Position numbers and translations under genes: made by a program. Source: Hofstenia miamia (Eukaryota; Xenacoelomorpha; Acoela). From it: 64,000 nucleotides of DNA. How positions within the stretch are numbered: the first letter of the stretch is position 1; each line of letters opens with the position of its first letter. A model generated the notes under the pieces. That model saw only the letters and a program-made list of their open reading frames with translations. It was not told where the DNA came from and did not search any database. Positions 1 to 10,475 of this stretch are shown here, piece after piece. The stretch is taken from contig SCFE01000014.1 of NCBI GenBank assembly GCA_004352715.1, positions 1,796,126 to 1,860,125 of the forward strand. The letters are read 5' to 3'.

Positions 1-510
1 TAACTCTATTTTGAGTACATTTGATAAAATACAAGTGCTAGTTAACGATTCCAACAGGACTGACTTAAATAAGTAACCAATAACAACCTATTCATGTAAA
101 AGCAAACAATTGAATAAATGATGTTTAGAAAACGGTTGGGCTCATCTCTACTGCTAAGGATTTGGCCACTGGTCGAAGCGATATCGAGGTTAAGCTGTAG
201 GTGGATTCTCACACAAAAACCAGTGAAGTTCTCAAAGTCTGAATTTCTATCCCATAGTCAACAATAAATGCTTATCTTCTCAGCTATGATATAGTAGATA
301 CATGTAAAAACCTACATTCAATGCTTCCTTAGATCTCTCGAAAGCTTTCCATTCCATTTATCAGAGTATTTTTATTATAAAAAATTACATTTCTATGTTT
401 TTGTAATGACAGTATAAGTCTCATTTTTAATTATTTGAATAATCGTATGCAGCGAGTAAAACTTATTGAGTCTTTTTGAAATTGGTTTTGTGCTGAAAAT
501 GGAGTAGAAC
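1..510. other. AT-rich sequence without a recognised gene
   Basis: No reading frame, splice-flanked exon or repeat stands out here. It precedes the first LINE remnant and may include unrecognisable parts of it. Confidence 0.5.
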
Positions 511-1135
511 AGGAAAAATTTTTCGGTACTTTACTATTAAATATTTACCTAAATGATTTGTCTGATTTAACAGAATATGCAGACCATACAATGCTATATA
601 ATTCTAATAAATTTCTCGAGACAAAAATTCAAACTCTAAAAAAAAATTTTGCTTCCCTTACTATATATATTTTGCAAATTTAAGTCTATGAGTCAATCCC
701 TTAAAAACTTAATTCTGCGTCTATTGAATAAATTTCCGCTGATATCATATAAAACAAGTTGAATCCATTAAATACCTAGAAATTGTTTCTGACTCACATC
801 TAAATTTTGAAGAGCAACTAAAACATATTATTAAAAAAATGACCATTTCAATTAATGTAATTAACTTAATTTCTCAGAACTTCCAACCAAGCAAAAATTC
901 AATTAATAGTATTAATTCATTTTAACTATACCAACATACTCTGCTCAGATATAAACCGAACATTTTTCAAAAAATTCCTAGTGCTATGTGAAATTCACAA
1001 AAATTCGATCTAATTTTCATATGAATGAATATACCAAAGTTTATTTCTGATTGAAAAATTTCTAAATTCTTCTAAAACTATTGGATACGATTTTGATGGG
1101 ATTCCTTCAAAGTTCTTGGAAATATATTTTTCTTT
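511..1135 (+). mobile_element. LINE remnant A, 3' half of a reverse transcriptase
   Basis: A decayed non-LTR retrotransposon (jockey/CR1-like). At 576-587 the frame reads Tyr-Ala-Asp-His, a damaged form of the YADD catalytic box, preceded by an Asn-Asp-Leu-rich stretch and followed by Thr-Met-Leu-Tyr, as in LINE palm domains. At about 750-940 the DNA aligns with 35155-35330: both contain a run encoding the Val-Glu-Ser-(Phe/Ile)-Lys-Tyr block and then 'taacttaatttctca'. The two are therefore copies of one family. Several stops and shifts rule out function. The fingers part of the reverse transcriptase is missing here. Confidence 0.7.
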
Positions 1136-1194
1136 TACTGCTTTTCATGTATTTAATTTATTTCGCAAAATTATACTGGAAGAAAAGTAACTGA

Positions 1195-2345
1195 ATGTTT
1201 GGAAAACAGTTAAGATATTCCAGTTTATAAGAAAGGATCTAAATGTTTGCTAACTAGTTATCGTCAAATATCAATTCTTCCTAAGCTCTCATTAATATTT
1301 GATCAGATTTTGTTACAGTCACTTCTTCCAATTGTTAAGGAATGTAAGTAAAGGCAATATGGATTTTGTAAAAATAGAACAAATGTTATTCAATTTCTCA
1401 AATATACTGAAGATTTATATTATCATAATGGTACAAATAACAACTTAGCCACACTATATTTAGTTTTCAGTAAAGAATTTCACTCAGTTTGTCATGTAAT
1501 TTTGGTAGATAACCTTAGTAAGATTGGTATTAGTGGTATATTTCTAAAACATTTGACTGAATATTTAAGAAATCGAAAGCAAATTGTAACAATATATAAT
1601 ATTTATTCTTCTACTAAAATTGTTACAAGTGGTGTTCGGCAGGATCATGTTTAGGTATCATTTTATTTTTATTTTCATTAATTACTTCTAATACTTCTTG
1701 CTTTTTTTACACTGATGATCTCAAAATTGCTAGAACATCAAATTATTTACTAATTGAAGACGTTTTTAAGTTGAATGAATGGTGCAATTTGAATAAAATA
1801 ATTTTAATTTAGATAAATCTGAATTTATAATAAAATTTAAAAAATTGCTTCTGGAGTTAGGTATCTTTATCATATCAGAAATATTTCAAAAACGTACCAC
1901 AAACCATTAACAAATGCACTCTGCCCTACACACTTTCAATATTGCTCATTCCTCTTTACAAATATTAATTCAAAACATCGCATCCTCTTGTCTAAAACTT
2001 TTAATTGGTCCCTTAAAATTCTCAATTTTGCACAAAAACATGACAATGTATCCGATTACCGATTAAAATACAGAATTTTGTCTCATTATTATCAAATTCA
2101 AATGCATATGTTATCAATATTATTTAAATTCAAATTTGGTCAAGCCACAATTTCGTTTTTAAAACAGTATATTAAATTAAATGAACGTTCTCAAACATTT
2201 TTATGCTTGGATAAATATTTTGATAGTTTTCACCACAGAGAAATTAAATGTGAAAAAAAATTACAAGAAATTCAGAAAGAAATTGCGAACATTCCTCTTT
2301 AATAGACAATGCCTAGTTAATTTTAATATTATATATGTATTTATT
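1195..2345 (+). mobile_element. LINE remnant B, reverse transcriptase from fingers to C-terminus
   Basis: Broken non-LTR retrotransposon reverse transcriptase. In order the plus strand shows a 'Val-Tyr-Lys-Lys-Gly-Ser-Lys' stretch near 1213, 'Tyr-Arg-Gln-Ile-Ser-Ile-Leu-Pro' from 1259, 'Gln-Tyr-Gly-Phe' near 1356, a 'Phe-Ser-Lys-Glu-Phe-His-Ser-Val' block near 1465 (family consensus DFSKAFDSV, first catalytic Asp lost), 'Ser-Gly-Val-Arg-Gln' near 1630 and the catalytic YTDD box at 1708-1719. The open stretch 1988-2302 is probably the C-terminal region. There are stops (for example near 1347 and 1652) and frameshifts, so it is dead. It lies in the same orientation as remnant A but carries its own catalytic box, so it is a separate insertion. 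Confidence 0.8.
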
Positions 2346-2414
2346 ATATTTAGAAATAGATTTTTGTAGTTTTTTGTACTGGTTTATTGTAGCAATAAAT
2401 TGCTTTTGAATTTT

Positions 2415-2471
2415 ATTCTTTTTCTTATTATTGTTGTTATTATTATTATTATTATTAATATTATTATTGTA
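2415..2471. repeat. (ATT)n-like simple repeat
   Basis: An imperfect run of TTATTATTA units directly downstream of LINE remnant B. It may be the decayed 3' tail of a retrotransposon or an ordinary microsatellite. Confidence 0.7.
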
Positions 2472-2549
2472 TCCTCATTTAAGTGTCACGCACAATCAAC
2501 ATCAACAACAGTACTCGTAAACCCGCCAAGTACTTTGTTAATTTACTCT

Positions 2550-3299
2550 ACTGGAAAAACAGACCGCAAAACTACTCAAGATATCAAGTATGAACTCAAA
2601 AAGTTGACTGAAACGAACATGCTAAAAAGGAAAAAGGAAGTGAGAGACCGCCAAATTGACTGTAAATGAACGAAAAATTTTGTTAAAATTGCTTTAGAAA
2701 ACCCATTGAAATCAACCACTTGTTTGAACCCAAAGTTTCAAGAAACCCATAACAAGGTTGTCTCAACATTGACAGTGTACTGAGCATTTTCAAAGGCAGG
2801 AATGTTTAAAAAATGTGCAAAAAAGTGTCACTCTTGCCACAAGAACAGAAAGAAGGCCGGCCTAGGTTGTATGAAACATAGTCACTGGATTAATTTTTCA
2901 GAAATGTTTTCATAGTCGATGAGTCCATGTTCCAGCTGCATAAAAGCAACATTTTTTTAATGGTTTACGACAATCCAAGCGGCCTCTCAAGCCATCTCCA
3001 ACATTTGCCCAAAATGCATTGTTTAGGGAGCTTTGACCTATAAAGGTTTTTACCTGAAACTTGTGGTAGGAGTTACTGTAGACAGTTCAAAGTATACTGA
3101 TATTTTAGCACAGTTTATCCCATTTGCGGACCGATGTAATCAGACTTGATGGATACCTTAGTAAGATGGGGCGACCCCATGCTTCAAGACATACCCAAAA
3201 TTTCTTCAGAGAAAAAATCTGCAAATTTTGCTGTTGCTTGCCAACTCAGCGGATTTTTCACCTATAGAAAATGTTTGGGGAATTATAAAGGACGATGTG
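2550..3299 (+). pseudogene. Tc1-like transposase, 5' and central part, interrupted
   Basis: Relic of a DNA transposase of the Tc1/mariner superfamily. A helix-turn-helix-like region rich in Lys and Arg lies near 2560-2870 (Arg-Lys-Thr-Thr-Gln, then Val-Ser-Thr-Leu-Thr-Val). A 'Val-Asp-Glu-Ser-Met-Phe-Gln-Leu' block near 2915 corresponds to the family's first catalytic Asp in FSDES-F. At 3240-3298 the frame encodes an 'Asp-Phe-Ser-Pro-Ile-Glu-Asn-Val-Trp-Gly' block, the family's SPDLNPIENVWG motif that carries the last catalytic acid. Many stops and shifts. The frame breaks at 3299, where another element has inserted, and resumes at 4704. Confidence 0.75.
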
Positions 3300-4703
3300 C
3301 TATGGTAGGACCCCTGCCCGTTCCCGGCCTGTAGCCCGTACCTATAAAAATAGGACCGCTGGTTTGCCTAGTTATGCCCTAGTTGAATTATATTTAACTA
3401 AAATTGCTTAATGCAAACAGAAAACTTTCACCTGTGATATTAAAAAGAAGCGTACTTAAACTATAATAACCATCATTGAAGTTTACATCAATAACAAAAT
3501 TAAGTTTTTGTTGATATCACTGAGAAGCTTAATTTTCAACTACGTCATAATCATAATCAGGTCTAGGATATAATATGCCTAATGCATAAGACAGCTTTTT
3601 ACGCATATTTCACACAGTTTTCTTTAGCGTATATTTCTATGAGAGCACTCATATTCCATCGTATTTCACACGCGAATGTCACAGACGACTAATATTTCAC
3701 TGAATTTTATCTGTTCTTGCAACACCTCGAAACTGAAGACTCCAAAATCTTGGAAATTTTAAAACTTATTTATATACTGGACGACAACTTAATTTAGGAG
3801 TTGTATTTCATTACGGTATCTTGCAGCTAAAATGCAACTGCAAGGGCCGTTCTTTCTTTGCAGTCAGGTTGAGTACTCGATGGCATAGAACTAATACAAG
3901 AGGGGAGATTACAAAAAAATCTGAATGCCATTTTTCCTGGAAATTTCGATAAACTATCAATGAGAGTGCTTGAACAAGTTATAAAGAAGAAAATATATGC
4001 AATTGATGTTAATTCTTTAAATGCTCTTGTGTCTCAAGTCTATGGGGGGTAAATTCAATCACCATAAGAAATTTTCATGACAATTGATCATTTGAATCAA
4101 AAATTATATGTCTATTGATATAAAATATATATCTTGGTAGTGGAATATCTGTTCGCATTAATGTAGTTTTTACGCCAAATTTTAAGGCATATTTTCGAAA
4201 TTTCAAAACATTGTTAGATGACGCAAATTTCGGCAAATTTTTAGGCTTATAAATCCGGGGCCTGACCATAGTTGAAAACATCAATCAGAATGAAAATAAT
4301 TAAATTGAAAACTACATTGCACTGCTAGCATGACATTGTAGAAGTGAATTACAGTAATTCGCTTTCTGAAGTTATCACTCACGTTTTTTACGTTACAATA
4401 TAATATGCATAAGTATATATTATTGTTAATGCAATATCAAAAGATAAAAATGTGAAATGCAACCCATTAAAATTGATGAAAGCAATGAATTTTATGTGCA
4501 ATATTGCAATTTGTGTTGTAATTTCTACTATAAATCTACGCGAGGAAGGTTAGTGTTAAACGAAATGAATATACCTATATACATAGAATAGACCTAATGT
4601 ACATCAAACCAATGATATTAAGATTTTAGATCTTCGAATAACAACAACAAATTTCATGCAGTGCCCGTATGCCCGGCCTGTGTCCGGTACGGGCCCTAGC
4701 CCA
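3300..4703. mobile_element. Non-autonomous hAT-like element inserted in the Tc1 relic
   Basis: A 1.4-kb insert that splits the Tc1 coding frame. Its flanks are GACGATGTG (3291-3299) and GACGAAGTG (4704-4712), one mismatch in 9, consistent with an 8-9 bp target duplication as made by hAT-type transposases. Its ends are imperfect inverted repeats (about 9 of 13 bases) and carry GC-rich words: 'cccggcctgtagcccgtac' near 3324 and 'cccggcctgtgtccggtac' near 4671, in the same direct orientation. No transposase frame was found inside; the minus-strand open frame 4075-4284 resembles nothing known to me. The superfamily assignment rests on the target duplication length and is inference. Confidence 0.6.
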
Positions 4704-4860
4704 GACGAAGTGGAAAAGAAAAATTCAAAAAATATGCAAAAACTGAAACAATATTTGTTGAAGTCAAAAGAAAAAACTACTCCAAGAATGCGAAAGAATT
4801 TGATGGACTCAATTAAGGACAGATTTTTTAAATGTGTTCGCTCCGGAGGCAATGTTGTGT
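4704..4860 (+). pseudogene. Tc1-like transposase, C-terminal part after the insertion
   Basis: Continuation of the frame broken at 3299. The plus strand reads Asp-Glu-Val-Glu-Lys-Lys, then a Lys/Leu-rich helix and, near 4800, 'Asn-Leu-Met-Asp-Ser-Ile-Lys-Asp-Arg-Phe', matching the end of Tc1-like transposases (a Leu-x-x-Ser-Met-x-x-Arg segment followed by Gly-Gly-x-x-x-Tyr). The 'Ser-Gly-Gly-Asn-Val-Val-Tyr' at about 4843 fits that Gly-Gly-Tyr end. Removing the insert and one target copy puts both halves in register. Confidence 0.65.
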
Positions 4861-6044
4861 ATTTTCTTTTGCATAAACTTATAGAAAACTTAGTTTTTGT
4901 TGCTAAGAAATTGAAACAAATTCTGTTTCACATTTCTTTTTTACCGGAGCTATAGTAATAATACTTTAACTATGCTCATTTTAAATTTTAGCTCTTTACA
5001 ATCATTAAATAAGATTTGTTCAGTGATAGAATTTGATCACCATGCTTTGAGTTTTTGATTTCTTATGAGTTTCATTTTTGAACAAAAAAATGTGTGAACA
5101 TTTTACTTTGTGATGCAGCATTTAGAAAAAACAAAAACCTATCACAGATCATTATTTTAAAATCCTTTAACTTTTTAACGTTTGAAGACTGCAGATATTA
5201 AGCAAATATATTATATTCCTTACATTGAATCTTTGATCAATTGCAGCACCAATTACGTGTTTTTAAGTCTTGATAGCACCATTGTTGGCCGTATGGTAAA
5301 TCGACTAGCAATTATTACATTATAATATGCCTTACTTGCAGTCATAACGATCAGTCTATGCACATCCATTTGCTAGAACACGGTACTAGCTTTATTTCAC
5401 TTTACTTAAAATTAGCTCTTTGTTATGAATACAATTTCTAGAAACATAAGCCTGTCCCTATTCTCTATGTTTAAATTGATGACTATTTTTTGTGGTCTTG
5501 AAAGTAATGTTTGATTTAAGTTCTAAAATTAAGCATATAAACATCAAAATTGAGAATCCGGCATGGACAATTTTGATCAACAGATTAACAAAAATCTATG
5601 CTATTTTCATCTGAAGCAGTAATTTTCTAACATATACAATTGGATGTAAGTGCTTTATAGTTTAGGTCTCTGATTATTAGCATGACAAATTTTGCGTTTG
5701 ATAAAACTATATTTGTCTGTGATCAATTTAATAATCTTTTTGTAGGCATAAAACTGAATAATTTTATTTAGAAAATTATTTTAAGTGCCTTTTTGCGTCA
5801 CACATTATAAAATCAATAACCTTGCTTGAAGTATTTGGTTAAAAACCATTAACTTTCCACATTGAGGTCACGCCTTAGCAAATTCATTTACCTAATGTAT
5901 ATGAAATTTGCATAACATTTTTATTCAATTTAGGACTATTGTTTATCAATCCATGTATATTATTATGATGGAATATCCTCAAGTTTGGTATTGAATTCAT
6001 GAAATCATAATATAATTATTGTAACAAGAGACCTTGAAAAAGTT
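4861..6044. other. Empty AT-rich stretch
   Basis: I see no coding exon, repeat or element in this stretch. Confidence 0.5.
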
Positions 6045-6276
6045 CAAACCGGGCCTACTTGATCCATTTGGTGGAAACGTTTTTTAGTTTTTCTTGGGTC
6101 TGAGTCTGATCTTATCAAAATTAATTAATTCGCAGGATGCAAAAAATGCGTTAGATTTTGAGATTACCTGCAGTTTCAATGCAACAAAATAAACGCATAA
6201 TGAATTTAAAATTTCTAAAATTGTCACCAGATACTTCTTCTGTCTCTAAAAACGGAAACATTGGTAGGTCCGGGTT
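6045..6276. repeat. Short inverted-repeat element with a CCGGGCCTA word
   Basis: 'aaaccgggccta' at 6045-6056 is the near reverse complement of 'taggtccgggtt' at 6265-6276. The 232-bp interval between the arms is AT-rich. It looks like a small MITE or MITE remnant. No target duplication was identified. Confidence 0.4.
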
Positions 6277-7166
6277 GACGCAGTTTTCCAGACTAAGAAA
6301 ATTGTTTATCTGCTAACTTATAGCTACATATTTATAATTATCAGTTCTTAATTCCATTGTATTTGAATTAATTAAAAATTATTTTCTAAATTTAGTTATA
6401 CAGAATACAAGTTATCTTTACACCTACAATAATTGATTCGATTTTGTTGTGATTTTATACACTCTTCTGCATCAGGCGTTACCATGCTTTGAACTGTGCT
6501 TATAATATAAAATGGTTAATTAAGGAGTGTCATATGCTAGAATTGTGAATCATTTTACCCATGTATGATGATCACATTTATTACTTATTTCGTTCCTTAA
6601 ATATTAAAAAACCAACATATGGTTTGTTTAAAGTTTATTCATTTATTAAATATCTAATACAGCCCATTGAAATCCCCGTGCATAGCATGGGCAGTTTATT
6701 AGTTGCATTAAAAATGGCTTTCCTTTTTTTAAATACTGGTTGAAAGTGTTATACATTTAATGAAGGGAACACTTTTAGATACTTTGCCAATTTATGAATG
6801 TCTTTATACTTTGGCAAAGTATTTCATTTTCTATTATATAAAAAACAAAGGCTGTTAAAAAACCGCCACATCCATGATTAATTTACTCATTTTTGATTAA
6901 ACAATTATTTCCTAAAAGCTTTCGTTAACTTAAAGTTGTTGATTGACTGGGGTAAAATTGTTCTAAGTTGAGAAACAAGTTTAACAGTGTAGCAAACAGC
7001 AAATTGAGGACAATAGTCTCAATTAGAGAAATTAGTTTTTGAAAAGCTTTTTATTACGTGCAATAAAATATCGTATTCTATCCCAGGCGTATTTACAAAC
7101 ATTAAAATGCTTTTCATTGGTTGACAAAATTGAGATAAAAATTTACATTATTCATTAATAGTAGAA
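6277..7166. other. Empty AT-rich stretch upstream of the 7167 exon
   Basis: No exon or element recognised. Promoter signals for the exon at 7167 would lie here, but no convincing TATA box with matching spacing was found. Confidence 0.4.
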
Positions 7167-7295
7167 ATGGGTTCTTCAGGAAATATAACAGAAATTTACA
7201 CTACCGAGTTTATCACTTTTATGCAAATTTTTACCACTGTTATTACTTCGGCAATATTGTTTCTAAATGGAGTTGCACTTGGCTTAACTCAAAAT
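7167..7295 (+). CDS. Candidate first exon of a G-protein-coupled receptor (N-terminus and TM1)
   Basis: Forty-three codons from an ATG to a donor, AAT|GTAAGC at 7296, phase 0. The peptide has an N-glycosylation sequon (Asn-Ile-Thr, residues 6-8), then one hydrophobic helix at about residues 17-40 containing Leu-Asn-Gly-Val-Ala-Leu, which resembles the Gly-Asn-x-x-Val signature of TM1 in class A receptors, with Asn as position 1.50. The frame reads on to 7361 into a (TA)n tract, which is surely intron. The receptor exon at 22519-23304 begins at TM2 in phase 0, but it is on the other strand 15 kb away, so it cannot be the next exon; no TM2-TM7 exon was found downstream on this strand before the gap at 13256. 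It could instead be the start of another membrane protein. Confidence 0.45.
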
Positions 7296-7878
7296 GTAAG
7301 CATTTTAAAAATATTACTGCATATTATGTTATATAAGATAAAGCTTTATATATATATATAAATATACGTACATTTGTGCTGTTCAATTTGGTTGAAAATT
7401 ATTATGTGATGTCATTTTTTATCATGTTTTATGATGTAAATTACATGTATATTTAGCAAACATACTATATCATTAAGTTTTGTTCACACCCTCCCTTGCC
7501 TATCGTACATCCACACAGTATGAAAGTTGGATAGTCGCTTTATTGTTCTCTATTTCTACATACCACAAAATATAGGAAATCAAAAAAGCTTGTTTTTTAA
7601 TTTCGTAAACAACAAAGTTAATTTATTTTCTTTAACAGCATTAACAAATGTGATCCAATATGATCCATATACTCTTTGACGTCCAAGCAATATGTCCTTA
7701 TTTTAAGGCCATAAGGAAAATGACAAGTTAATCAAATATAGGTCTCGTATAAGTGGTTTTCTACTAGCAATGTGTGGTTAACGCTCACAAATGTGCAAGT
7801 ATGCAGCAGCACACCAAATGAGTGCACTTATACAAATTCAATTATTCAAGCTTACCATTATTATTGTTGTTCCATAGG
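7296..7878. other. Intron-like AT-rich stretch
   Basis: Sequence after the 7296 donor, with a short (TA)n tract at about 7340-7360. Nothing coding was recognised. Confidence 0.4.
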
Positions 7879-7918
7879 GAGTTCTGAGTTGGTAACCATT
7901 GTTATCAACCCAGAACTC
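7879..7918. repeat. Near-perfect hairpin, 18-bp arms and 4-base loop
   Basis: Arms at 7879-7896 and 7901-7918 pair at 16 of 18 positions, and both mismatches allow G-U pairing if transcribed. The loop is CATT. It lies 38 bp upstream of the acceptor of the exon at 7957. Confidence 0.75.
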
Positions 7919-7956
7919 CGCAATCCATAAATCTTGGATTTAATTTTTGGAGACAG

Positions 7957-8053
7957 ATGCGAAGTAGACTGTATGAAAGCCTCAATGATTGCAGCGGGTT
8001 TAGCTGATGACGAGGACGATCCAGTTGAAGATTCAGAATGCCTGGTCTTGTAG
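7957..8053 (+). CDS. Candidate terminal exon ending in a CaaX-type tail
   Basis: A splice acceptor (pyrimidine-rich 'taatttttggagacag', AG at 7955-7956) opens a frame running to TAG at 8051-8053. It encodes about 31 residues: Cys-Glu-Val-Asp-Cys-Met-Lys, a small hydrophobic helix (Met-Ile-Ala-Ala-Gly-Leu), an acidic run (Ala-Asp-Asp-Glu-Asp-Asp-Pro-Val-Glu-Asp) and the last four residues Cys-Leu-Val-Leu. Cys-aliphatic-aliphatic-Leu at a true C-terminus is the geranylgeranylation signal used, for example, by Rho-type GTPases, though those have basic rather than acidic tails. The protein is not recognised. Its frame requires a phase-2 junction, so the phase-0 exon at 7167 is not its direct partner. 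The region is more GC-rich than its surroundings, which supports coding. Confidence 0.4.
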
Positions 8054-8611
8054 TGGTATTTTGGTGAGATATTGCCAGTGATCTAATATGGTTATAATTA
8101 TATAATATAATATGGTTATATTTTTTACAATGCCAGACATGTGTAAAGTAGACTGCGTAATATGCTACAATCAATAAGAAAAAAATGATAAAATAAATTT
8201 ACTCTAGTTGAATCGTAAGCAATCTTTTCTAGTACTGTTAGATTGCCTGGATTTCCAACAAGACACGTTGGCAAGTAATATATTTTAGAGTTTCGATTAC
8301 ATTCCAAATAATGTGCAGAACTAATGAATTGCTTGAGAAAAATGGGGTAATGTGTACCGTTTTTCTAGCTGGTGAGTTAAACTAATGTTCAAAGTAGCAT
8401 ATTTACGATCAGAAAAAATTGTTCTGAATACAGTTTTTTTTTACATTTAGAGCATAAAATATAAAAAAATATATGACGGAGTTCGAAGTGTGTAATAATA
8501 TGCTATGATGTAGTGTCAAATGTACTGTCTAATAAATTTAAATTCAATACTTGTGAAATCATTTCTGCTTCTTGATTTACGTAAACTCAATATCATGACA
8601 CGCATCTTAAT

Positions 8612-8614
<3 letters not shown>
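8054..8614. other. Empty AT-rich stretch
   Basis: Nothing recognised beyond short direct repeats of 'atatggttata' at about 8085-8125. Confidence 0.4.

Positions 8615-8644
<30 letters not shown>
8615..8644. repeat. (TA)15 microsatellite
   Basis: Uninterrupted TA dinucleotides. Confidence 0.95.
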
Positions 8645-8647
<3 letters not shown>

Positions 8648-9197
8648 TTGAATATTAATGGTGTAAATGAAACGAGTGAATTTGCTGTGACAATAGTTCT
8701 GCAATTCTAGATGTATTCATCGAGATAATTGGACGATATTAAAATTTCACACTCCATTTTATAGTTTTTTTATTTAAAACGTCGTTAATTTTGATAAGTG
8801 TATATATTTTAGCAAGTGCTTTTGAATTAGCATGCAATTTTAAGAAAATTTTCTGGGCAAAAACTAAAATAAAATTTGAATGCTCAATAAAAAATGGTAG
8901 TGAAAATATAATTTCAAAGAATTATTCAATCAAATATTGATTAAGTTCGGTTTCCTTGTCATGCAATACAAAGTTTTCCAAATTTTTGAATTCCTTAACA
9001 CAGTTAAAAATCTAATCGACTTTAATCAGCGGTTTTACAAATGCCATAATTACATATTTTATAATTAACTACCATTAAGAGAGTATCAACATATTGCATG
9101 CATTATAAACTTTAAATAAATAATATCATATTTTCTTTGCTCCCGTAATAAATAAATTAATATTTTAATAAATGATTTATGATGCTTAGTTCTTATT
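8645..9197. other. Empty AT-rich stretch
   Basis: No gene or element recognised. Confidence 0.4.
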
Positions 9198-9215
9198 CTG
9201 TCTCTTATACACATC
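9198..9215 (+). other. Match to the Tn5 mosaic end used in Nextera adapters
   Basis: The sequence ctgtctcttatacacatc is an exact 18-base match to the first 18 of the 19 bases of the Tn5 mosaic-end (Nextera) adapter. A chance match of this length in a window this size is very unlikely. It probably marks untrimmed adapter or a chimeric read join in the assembly rather than biology. Confidence 0.7.
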
Positions 9216-9954
9216 GATTTGATTTCATGAGGATGTAGATTATGAATTTGAAATCCTTTTTTAATTTCTTAAGAAATACTAAATACAAAATTGTCCAAAT
9301 CAATTTATCAACAATATTTAATCACAATGTTTGAAAAAAGTAATATAGTAAAGCCTTAAAATCCAAAAATATCACGATTGGTAAATTACAGAAGAAACTA
9401 ATTTCCTATGGAAATACACTATAACTATGGGACATGTTTGTTTTTGCATGTAAAGCCAATATTTGGTGAACTTTCGATATTTTTTAGCATTTACTATTTT
9501 GATTTTTTCGATTTTTACCTTGATTGCATAATTAGGGAAGCCTTAGATATGTGGGGTAGCTTCGGATTTTTCTTATATTTGTGTGTTGATATTTCTCCTT
9601 ACAATATTTCCTTAAATATGAAGATTGAATATTTTTCAAAAGTTTAATTGAATAATCATTTCCTCTCAAAATTTCTTAAAATATATATTAAGGAATACCA
9701 AAATTGCGACATATGGTTCAATCATTATCACATTAAAGGAAAAATATTTTGAGTTCCTTCTAAGATTTAAACACAAAATGTCTGCTAAAATACTTAATCA
9801 TTAAATCCTAAATGTGTGAAATGTATCCATGCTTCAAGTATTTCAAACGGATTTTAAATTATTGGCACTCGCATATGGATGAAACTAAGTCTTTTTTGCA
9901 ATCTCATACTTGCTTTCAGATATTTTTCTTTGCATTTTGCGGGTAGGAATATAC
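9216..9954. other. Empty AT-rich stretch
   Basis: A 79-codon open frame at 9408-9647 (plus) is rich in Phe, Ile and Tyr, as expected from AT-rich noncoding DNA. I do not call it a gene. Confidence 0.4.
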
Positions 9955-10475
9955 CATTACCATAACACTCCATAATTTTAATTTGTTTTCCCAAGCCTAA
10001 TAGGAAGTATTGAAAACCTTATATATGTACATTTGTACACAGCTATGGATTTGTGACCGCTAATGTAATGATGACGATTTGTGTTAAAAAAATATAATTA
10101 TGCAGTGAAGTACATAAAAATAATAAATTTTTTTTCAATGAGAAGCTGATGTTTGTAAAAAATGTTCAAATTTGTTCCCTTCCTAATGTTTAGATACTGA
10201 GACACTATAATTCTTATTGGAGCAACACATTATCCTAAAATACTTCGTTTTCTGAAGAAAAACTATATTAGCCTTGTTCAGGCTTGCCATGCTCAAATTA
10301 CAGTTAGTTCACAGTTTGCGACGATAAAGGAAGCATTGGCAATATTCTAATATTATATTTCGAGGTCTTTTCAGATTTTAAATATCTTCATTAATTTGTG
10401 AGGTATTAGCGCTTGAAAATTTTTTGAGGAAACCATCCAAGGTTCTTGAAAAATTCTTAGTAGAATTAAGGTTAA
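9955..10475. mobile_element. TTAA-flanked MITE, diverged copy
   Basis: Related over most of its length to 59019-59549. Shared blocks include 'aagcct..taggaagtattgaaa' near 9994, 'cagattttaaatatcttcattaatttgtgag' near 10372 (described, not continuous identity) and a right end at 10457-10475 whose reverse complement begins TTAACCTTAATTCTACTAAG. The left end is too diverged to place exactly. It has no coding capacity. Confidence 0.55.
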
